Shown here: positions 5,378 to 9,884 of the stretch, one piece after another
Layout: every line of letters begins with the position of its first letter
Numbering within the stretch: the first letter of the stretch is position 1
NCBI GenBank assembly: GCA_045648145.1
Contig: JAZRNK010000087.1
Location: forward strand, 1 to 9,884
Source of the DNA: UMGS172 sp045648145
GTDB lineage: Bacteria > Bacillota > Clostridia > Oscillospirales > Acutalibacteraceae
Direction of reading: 5' to 3'
DNA length: 9,884 nucleotides
Program-made: the position numbers and the translations under genes
The notes under the pieces: model-generated
Database searches by the model: none
Told to the model about the DNA's origin: nothing
What the model saw: only the letters and a program-made list of their open reading frames with translations

Positions 5378-6688
5378 ATGAAAAAAATCACTTTCATCGG
5401 AGCCGGTAGTATGCAATTCACCACAGCGGTTGTACAAGACATCACAACCTATCCGGCTTTGGATACCGCAGAAATCTGTTTAATGGATACAAATGAATAT
5501 CATCTTAAAGAAATCACCAAATGTGTAGAACGCATTAAAAAAGAGTTGGGTTCTGCCATTACCATCACATCAACTACCTCTCGCGAGGAAGCTTTGACCG
5601 GTGCCGATGCCGTTGTCGTTACCGTTTTTAACGGCGACGTAGATATCTGGCGTCACGAAATTGAAATTCCCTTGAAGTACGGTGTTAATATTAACATTGG
5701 CGATACCCGTAGCGTTTCCGGTATTTTCCGCGCTTTACGAAACATTCCGCTTATGCTCGATATCTGCCACGATATAGAGCGAATCTGTCCTAACGCTTTT
5801 ATGCTTAACTACACCAACCCAATGGCTATGCTTTGTAAAGCAATGCAGACCTACACCAAGGTTGACGTTACCGGTCTTTGTCATAGTGTTCAAGGCACCT
5901 CTAAAATGTTGGCTGAATGGGCAGGTGCAGATTACGCAAACGTTACCTATACCTGTGTTGGTATAAATCACTTGGCCTTCTTTACAGAATTAAAGGAAGG
6001 TGACAAGGATCTTTATCCTATTATTAAAGAAAAGGTAAACACCGAAGAAATATATAAGAAAGAAAAGGTGCGTAACGAAATATTCAAGGCTTTTGGCTAC
6101 TATGTAACCGAATCCAGCGGACACAATTCTGAATACAATGCTTGGTTCCGTAAACGCCCCGACCTTATTCGTAAATATTGCTCAACAGAGGGTGCAAACT
6201 GGAATCCGGGCGAATACGCATATTCTTTAAAACAGCGACAAGACCCGTTACGCTTTGAAAATCAAGTAAAAGCATTTATGAAAAAGCCTCTCGAGAAAAA
6301 ACGCGGTCAAGAATATGCCGCCAATATAATAAATGCTCGTATTGGTGATGGCACTCCTTTTGATTTTAATGCAAACATCATCAATAACGGTAGCGTAGAA
6401 AACCTACCATATGATGCTTGTGTAGAAATCCCTGTTACAGCTACAAAAGACGGATATATCCGTAAATATCAAGGAAAAATGCCCAGCCACTTGGCTCCAT
6501 TAGTAGCCTATACCGCCTCAATCGAGAATTTGGTTGTAGAAGCTTGGGAGAAAAAGTCAAAGCAGCTCGTATATCAGGCTGTGTCGTTAGACCCGCTTTG
6601 CTCTGCTGTACTTAGCCTTGAGGAAATCCGTGAGATGTGCGACGAGCTCTTTAAAGTCAACAAGGAATATTTGGGCGATTATCAATAA
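5378..6688 (+). CDS. GH4-family NAD-dependent alpha-glycosidase, probably alpha-galactosidase
   Basis: GH4 enzymes cleave glycosides in the cytosol by an oxidation-elimination mechanism needing NAD+ and a divalent metal such as Mn2+. The 436-aa protein opens with the Rossmann motif ITFIGAGS (4-11). Family positions are NYTNPMAM (144-151), GLCHSVQGT (166-174, with likely metal ligand Cys168), GINHLAFF (195-202, with His198) and SSGHNSEYNAWF (246-257). The CHS signature and GIFRALRNIP (115-124) resemble MelA-type alpha-galactosidases rather than 6-phospho-glucosidases. Alpha-glucosidase or alpha-glucuronidase/galacturonidase activity cannot be excluded. There is no signal peptide. AAGGAAG (5363-5369) lies eight bases before the ATG. 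The gene is alone in its unit, divergent from an AraC regulator, behind a hairpin-filled leader and closed by a strong terminator. No transporter is adjacent. Confidence 0.87.
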   Translation: MKKITFIGAGSMQFTTAVVQDITTYPALDTAEICLMDTNEYHLKEITKCVERIKKELGSAITITSTTSREEALTGADAVVVTVFNGDVDIWRHEIEIPLKYGVNINIGDTRSVSGIFRALRNIPLMLDICHDIERICPNAFMLNYTNPMAMLCKAMQTYTKVDVTGLCHSVQGTSKMLAEWAGADYANVTYTCVGINHLAFFTELKEGDKDLYPIIKEKVNTEEIYKKEKVRNEIFKAFGYYVTESSGHNSEYNAWFRKRPDLIRKYCSTEGANWNPGEYAYSLKQRQDPLRFENQVKAFMKKPLEKKRGQEYAANIINARIGDGTPFDFNANIINNGSVENLPYDACVEIPVTATKDGYIRKYQGKMPSHLAPLVAYTASIENLVVEAWEKKSKQLVYQAVSLDPLCSAVLSLEEIREMCDELFKVNKEYLGDYQ

Positions 6689-6697
6689 CTCTAATGT

Positions 6698-6730
6698 AAA
6701 AGGCTTGACCAATCGGTCAAGCCTTTTTTT
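6698..6730. terminator. Strong bidirectional terminator shared by the two catabolic modules
   Basis: AAAAGGCTTGACC (6698-6710) and GGTCAAGCCTTTT (6715-6727) form a 13-bp stem with loop AATC, followed by three more T. The arms are identical to those at 4121-4150; only the loop differs. It lies after the GH4 stop and faces the end of the minus-strand NagB-family gene, so it can stop both. Confidence 0.92.
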
Positions 6731-6757
6731 GCGGTGGGAGCAAGCCCCCGCCCTACA
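6731..6757. repeat. GC-rich hairpin, possible dispersed intergenic repeat
   Basis: GCGGTGGG (6731-6738) pairs with CCCCCGC (6745-6751) over 7 bp with one bulged T and loop AGCAAG. The sequence continues CCTACA. It is much richer in G and C than the AT-rich DNA around it and sits directly after a terminator. From memory it resembles dispersed repeats in gut Clostridia reading TGTAGGGCGGGGGCTTGCTC on the other strand. Only one copy is present here, so this is unproven. Confidence 0.35.
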
Positions 6758-6830
6758 TTCGCAAATATTTTCACATCAACGTCCAAGACAAATTCCTCTG
6801 CTGTCAATGTATGACACCATGCTATATCGA

Positions 6831-7628
6831 TTAATATTTTAATCCACTTGCAATCTCATCGGTAATGCAAAAAGTGACGTTACTGTGTGTTCTAAGTAAA
6901 CTCGCAGGTATTTGAGGTTGAATTTTGTCTTGTAATACATGCTTGAATATTCCATGTTGCCACGGTCTGTTTAACGCTATATATATGGAACGCGACTCTA
7001 AAATCTGTTTCATGCCTATAGTAATACACCATTCGGGCATACCTCTCAAATCACCACGCTGATATCCGTAAGCGTTGATTGTTCTTGTTTCTCTTGTTAT
7101 GGGCAAAACCCTTGTGCCAAGCTTTGCAAATTCTTCGGCTGTAACCGGAGAGTCTTCTTCCTCCGCTTCATTAAATGCCAAGTGTCCGTTTATTCCAAGA
7201 CCACCAAGACACAAGTCTACACCGCCGAGGTCTTGTATCATCTGGTCGTACTCTACGGTTTTATCAGGTTCGGGAAACAAACGCTGTGACACCGGCATAA
7301 CCAAATCCTCATCCACGAGAGAATAAAATTCGGTGTACATTCTGCGCTTAAAACTCATCGGATGATTTTCGTCTATTATGGTGTCAGGGTCAAGCATATA
7401 TTCATCCATGTTAAAAAAGTATACGTTTTTCAAGCTAACGTGAAGTTGGTTTACAAGCTTTGCAAGAATTGGGTACTGATCTGTAGGGCCAACGGGAACT
7501 ATCATTACGGTTTTTTTGCCCTGTTCGTTATTTTTCATAATGACATCAAGCATACGAAGTGCCATATCGAAATAAACATCCCACTCGGTTTTTACAGTTT
7601 TAATTGTCATATTGTTCATTTTTTCCAT
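6831..7628 (-). CDS. NagB-family sugar isomerase/deaminase, substrate uncertain
   Basis: A 265-aa cytosolic protein of the glucosamine-6-phosphate deaminase fold. Catalytic positions are kept: Asp75 in FFNMDEYM (71-78), His149 in GLGINGHLAFNE (143-154), and Glu154. Asn147 replaces the Asp of E. coli NagB, but Asn is normal in Gram-positive NagB (GRNGHIGFNE). The loop that reads like GLPTGGTP in NagB is VPVGPTDQ (44-51), and the region of the phosphate-binding lysine reads ALNRPWQHG (218-226), so the phosphate site looks altered. The start ATG at 7626-7628 has GAAGGA (7638-7643) nine bases upstream; ATGs at codons 4 and 7 lack better sites. It follows the AGE gene with an 18-base gap in one operon. 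Glucosamine-6-phosphate deamination is possible, but a related or unphosphorylated sugar is also plausible. Confidence 0.8.
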   Translation of the reverse strand: MEKMNNMTIKTVKTEWDVYFDMALRMLDVIMKNNEQGKKTVMIVPVGPTDQYPILAKLVNQLHVSLKNVYFFNMDEYMLDPDTIIDENHPMSFKRRMYTEFYSLVDEDLVMPVSQRLFPEPDKTVEYDQMIQDLGGVDLCLGGLGINGHLAFNEAEEEDSPVTAEEFAKLGTRVLPITRETRTINAYGYQRGDLRGMPEWCITIGMKQILESRSIYIALNRPWQHGIFKHVLQDKIQPQIPASLLRTHSNVTFCITDEIASGLKY

Positions 7629-7646
7629 TTTTTATTATCCTTCAAA

Positions 7647-8840
7647 TTAAAACCCTATAGGTTCATTATTTTTCAAGTGTTCAAATAATTGATTGAGCAC
7701 CATAAATGCTCGTACATTATGGAACGGACCTTTCCAATCGCTACCCTTTATTTGCGAAATAGGTGTACCGTCCCTATGAAGATGACCATACCATTCGGGA
7801 TAGCCCGGGTCCTTGAAATGCTGATACGAATAATCGAATATCTTTTCAAACCATTCCAAATATCGTTCTTCCTTGGTATACCAGTACGCATAGGTCAAGG
7901 CTACCATAGCCTCGCAATGAACCCAAAACAGCTTCATGTCCCACTCGAGACTAAAAACGGGCATATCGTGCAGGTCTACAAAATAAAATATGCCACCCTT
8001 TTCCTTGTCCCAACCCCGCTCTAAAGACCACTCCGTTACCTTTATGGCCAATTCCATAAGGCTTTTGTCTTTTTTAACGACTGCTTCTTTCATCATAAAC
8101 CAGGCAGTTTCCATACTATGTCCGGGATTCAAGAATCTACCGTCGGGAGTATCAATGAAATCTCCGCTTTCGTCTACCGTTTCAAACAAGGCTTTGTGCT
8201 CCGGCTTTATGAAAACAGTTGTCAGAGTTTTGAGGCAATCTTCAATCATTTTTTCATATATGGGATTATTATCAATTTCACGCATTGCCTGTGATACATT
8301 CAGCATAATCATAACAATGCTGTGTCCCTTTCGAATTCTGGTATCTGGATTTACTTTGGGTTGAAAAAACATAGGAGTTGTATAATATTTGAGAAACAAG
8401 TTATAAAGCCATATTGCACGTTCTTTAACGCTTGCTTCACCGGTTGCCTTATAGTATTCCGCAAATCCCATAATGCTGAAGGCTTCCGAAAAATAATATC
8501 TTCTTTCCACTAGAGGACTACCGTCACGGGTAACACGAAAATACATATGGTTATTTTCAGCAAAACAATATTTGTTGATAAACTCATATCCGGACCTTGC
8601 CGCGTCAAGCCATTCGCTTTTCTTGCCAAACTCGTTATATAGCTTTGAAAACATCCAAAGGCTTCTTCCTTGCTGCCATACGGATTTATCCTCATAAAAC
8701 AAATCGCCGTTTCTGTCAAACCCACAAAGATAACCGCCATATTCCTTATCAACCGACCTTTCGGTCCAGAACGATACAAAGTCGTTCATTAGAATATCTT
8801 TGGTTTCTTTATAATATTTTTCAAAAAAATCTTTTTTCAT
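7647..8840 (-). CDS. AGE-family N-acylglucosamine 2-epimerase
   Basis: A cytosolic (alpha/alpha)6-barrel enzyme that inverts C2 of an unphosphorylated sugar; the type reaction interconverts N-acetylglucosamine and N-acetylmannosamine. The 397-aa length is typical. Visible family motifs are WQQGRSLWMFSKLY (55-68), RKGHSIVM (170-177, His173), NPGHSMETAWF (238-248, His241), KLFWVHCEAM (303-312, His308) and SDWKGPFHNVR (367-377, His374). The histidines at 241 and 374 correspond to the catalytic pair of the family. W-QGR-WM and GPFH favour the N-acylglucosamine epimerase type over cellobiose/mannobiose 2-epimerase, which usually reads WKCPYHNGR. AAGGTG (minus strand, 8845-8850) precedes the ATG at 8838-8840. 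It is the first gene of the operon with the NagB-family gene and divergent from the second AraC regulator. A different sugar substrate remains possible. Confidence 0.87.
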   Translation of the reverse strand: MKKDFFEKYYKETKDILMNDFVSFWTERSVDKEYGGYLCGFDRNGDLFYEDKSVWQQGRSLWMFSKLYNEFGKKSEWLDAARSGYEFINKYCFAENNHMYFRVTRDGSPLVERRYYFSEAFSIMGFAEYYKATGEASVKERAIWLYNLFLKYYTTPMFFQPKVNPDTRIRKGHSIVMIMLNVSQAMREIDNNPIYEKMIEDCLKTLTTVFIKPEHKALFETVDESGDFIDTPDGRFLNPGHSMETAWFMMKEAVVKKDKSLMELAIKVTEWSLERGWDKEKGGIFYFVDLHDMPVFSLEWDMKLFWVHCEAMVALTYAYWYTKEERYLEWFEKIFDYSYQHFKDPGYPEWYGHLHRDGTPISQIKGSDWKGPFHNVRAFMVLNQLFEHLKNNEPIGF

Positions 8841-8889
8841 AAAACACCTTCATCATACTATATATCTCTTGTAATATGTTTTTCTTTGT

Positions 8890-8918
8890 ATTATAATTGT
8901 ACATATATTAATTTGGAA
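8890..8918 (-). promoter_or_regulatory. Possible promoter of the AGE/NagB-family operon
   Basis: On the minus strand TATAAT (8890-8895) has TTCCAA (8913-8918) 17 bp upstream. The -35 matches consensus at only three of six positions, which would fit an AraC-activated promoter. The leader would be about 45 bases. Confidence 0.45.
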
Positions 8919-8922
8919 AAAC

Positions 8923-8928
8923 TATAAT
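8923..8928 (+). promoter_or_regulatory. Possible -10 box for the second AraC gene
   Basis: A TATAAT lies 50 bases before the regulator start. The nearest -35 candidate, TTGTAC (8897-8902), is at an unfavourable 20-bp spacing, so the promoter is tentative. No exact repeat like the one at 5064/5116 was found in 8841-8977, so the operator here is not visible. Confidence 0.3.
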
Positions 8929-8977
8929 ATTTTTGATAAATAATATAACTGTATTGACTTAACAAGGAGTGAAATAT

Positions 8978-9808
8978 TTGTTAATTGAAGAGTTTACACA
9001 TAAATATACTTCTATTCCTTTTGCTACCGTTTCACGCAAGCATAGAAAACACACTGTTGCAAATAACATTGATACACTTTTTCATATACACAAAGAGGTA
9101 GAATTATTATTAGTATTGTCAGGAAGAGCAAAACTGTTTGTTGAGGAAAACACATTAGATATCAAATGCGGCGATCTCGTTTTGATTCCGCCATACGCAA
9201 TGCACCGATATACCATTTTCTCCGATTATGACTTTGAACATTACTGTATGTGCTTTGATTTAGATTTACTATATGATAAAACGCTTAAAAATGAACTTGA
9301 AAATGGCACAGTCACCTTTAAAAACGTTGTTGAAAGCAATGAAAAGTATGCCGTTTTGGTAAAAGAAGCATTTGAATCAGACGCGACCAAAAAAGATGGT
9401 TGGGAGCTAAAAGTGATTGGTAATATTTCTTTACTTTTTAGCGCCTTAAAAGAGGATAAATTTATATTGGCTAAAAACACTAATGACAAAAAGCCAATTT
9501 GCCATAAAATAATCGATTATATTAACAAAAATTATACTAATGATATAACCTCATCAGATATAGCAAAGGAATTGTTTTTAAACCATAGTTATTTTTGCAG
9601 AATGTTTCGTGATAATTTTGGACATTGTTTTCAAAATTATCTGTGTATGTATCGCATTGAAAAATCAAAGTCATATTTAAAAAACACAGATATGGACGTT
9701 TCGGAAATCGCATCACTTGTAGGCTTTAACAGTTTTAGCTATTACAGTAAAAAATTCAAAGAATACACTTGTTTAAAGCCAAGCGAATATCGAAACAATG
9801 AAAAATGA
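8978..9808 (+). CDS. AraC-family regulator divergent from the AGE/NagB-family operon
   Basis: A cytosolic one-component regulator, 276 aa with the chosen start. The N-terminal cupin-like sensor covers about 10-130, with HIHKEVELLLVLSGRAKLFV near 38-57 and GDLVLIPPYAMHRY near 71-84. The C-terminal AraC DNA-binding domain covers about 175-273: first unit ITSSDIAKELFLNHSYFCRM, second unit DVSEIASLVGFNSFSYYSKK, ending LKPSEYRNN. A GTG at 8969 lies in frame but overlaps the binding site AAGGAG (8964-8969), so it cannot be used well; the TTG at 8978 is eight bases downstream of that site and is the likely start. The gene is visibly more AT-rich than pflBA, perhaps reflecting separate origin. It probably activates the divergent operon in response to an amino sugar; the ligand is not known. 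Confidence 0.9.
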   Translation: MLIEEFTHKYTSIPFATVSRKHRKHTVANNIDTLFHIHKEVELLLVLSGRAKLFVEENTLDIKCGDLVLIPPYAMHRYTIFSDYDFEHYCMCFDLDLLYDKTLKNELENGTVTFKNVVESNEKYAVLVKEAFESDATKKDGWELKVIGNISLLFSALKEDKFILAKNTNDKKPICHKIIDYINKNYTNDITSSDIAKELFLNHSYFCRMFRDNFGHCFQNYLCMYRIEKSKSYLKNTDMDVSEIASLVGFNSFSYYSKKFKEYTCLKPSEYRNNEK

Positions 9809-9834
9809 GTAGCCGACTTCGGCTACTCATTTTT
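9801..9834. terminator. Bidirectional terminator overlapping the AraC stop codon
   Basis: AAAAATGAGTAGCCG (9801-9815) and CGGCTACTCATTTTT (9820-9834) form a perfect 15-bp stem with loop ACTT. The TGA stop of the regulator (9806-9808) is inside the left arm. The A-rich left arm makes it equally good on the minus strand, implying a convergent gene to the right. Confidence 0.9.
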
Positions 9835-9884
9835 ATATCATCTGCCTTATCCAACAAACAATTCCATACACCACGCTTGCAACA
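9833..9884 (-). CDS. Possible C-terminal end of a minus-strand gene (partial)
   Basis: The minus strand reads VASVVYGIVCWIRQMI and then TAA (9833-9835) at the edge of the window. Most of it is hydrophobic, like the last membrane helix of a transport or membrane protein. The bidirectional terminator touching the stop supports a real convergent gene. Only 16 residues are visible, so the family cannot be named and the frame itself is uncertain. Confidence 0.35.
   Translation of the reverse strand, partial: VASVVYGIVCWIRQMI

Noticed and set aside
5209..5445. 78-codon minus-strand frame across the hairpin region and GH4 start
   Set aside because: It is translated from palindromic repeat sequence and overlaps the GH4 start; no ribosome binding site or protein signature was seen.
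7185..7187. Asp-to-Asn change in the NagB GHxxFNE motif read as inactivation
   Set aside because: Gram-positive NagB proteins normally carry Asn at this position (GRNGHIGFNE), so it is not evidence of a dead enzyme.
7362..7688. 108-codon plus-strand frame across the NagB-like and AGE junction
   Set aside because: It is antisense to two recognisable genes and crosses their junction; the composition looks like reverse translation of AT-rich coding DNA.

Overview
The window reads as chromosomal DNA from an anaerobic, AT-rich, low-GC Gram-positive bacterium, most likely a gut member of the Clostridia (Oscillospiraceae/Ruminococcaceae-like). This is an inference from the oxygen-sensitive pyruvate formate-lyase pair, AAGGAG-type ribosome binding sites, consensus sigma-A promoters, a ZTP riboswitch of the Firmicutes/Fusobacteria type, a YitT family protein and AraC regulators beside sugar genes. 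No rRNA, tRNA, CRISPR array or transposase gene is visible.

Left part (1-3180): a terminator for an unseen upstream gene, a consensus promoter, and a textbook ZTP (pfl motif) riboswitch with an intrinsic terminator. These lead into pflB, which overlaps pflA by four bases (ATGA). When 10-formyl-tetrahydrofolate runs short, ZMP/ZTP rises and should switch this operon on. Pyruvate formate-lyase then supplies formate, the one-carbon unit for refilling the folate pool. Middle left (3181-4150): a stand-alone YitT-family membrane protein with its own promoter and a strong bidirectional terminator.

Right part (4185-9835): two regulator-divergent modules face each other. Module 1 is an AraC regulator (minus) divergent from a GH4 NAD-dependent alpha-glycosidase, probably an alpha-galactosidase (plus). 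Module 2 is an AGE-type N-acylglucosamine 2-epimerase plus a NagB-family sugar isomerase/deaminase (minus operon), divergent from a second AraC regulator (plus). The two catabolic units converge on one shared terminator. Together they look like an intracellular glycoside/amino-sugar utilisation region, but no transporter, kinase or deacetylase is in view, so the substrate is open. The last 50 bases probably hold the tail of another minus-strand gene.

The most unusual DNA is the 380-base region between the first AraC regulator and the GH4 gene. It holds an exact 14-bp direct repeat spaced 52 bp (likely AraC operators). Next to it is a ~213-bp element bounded by 25-bp imperfect terminal inverted repeats and packed end to end with about seven hairpins, the last a perfect 32-bp palindrome resembling a bidirectional terminator. 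It looks like a MITE-type repeat inserted into, and perhaps recruited by, the GH4 promoter and leader.
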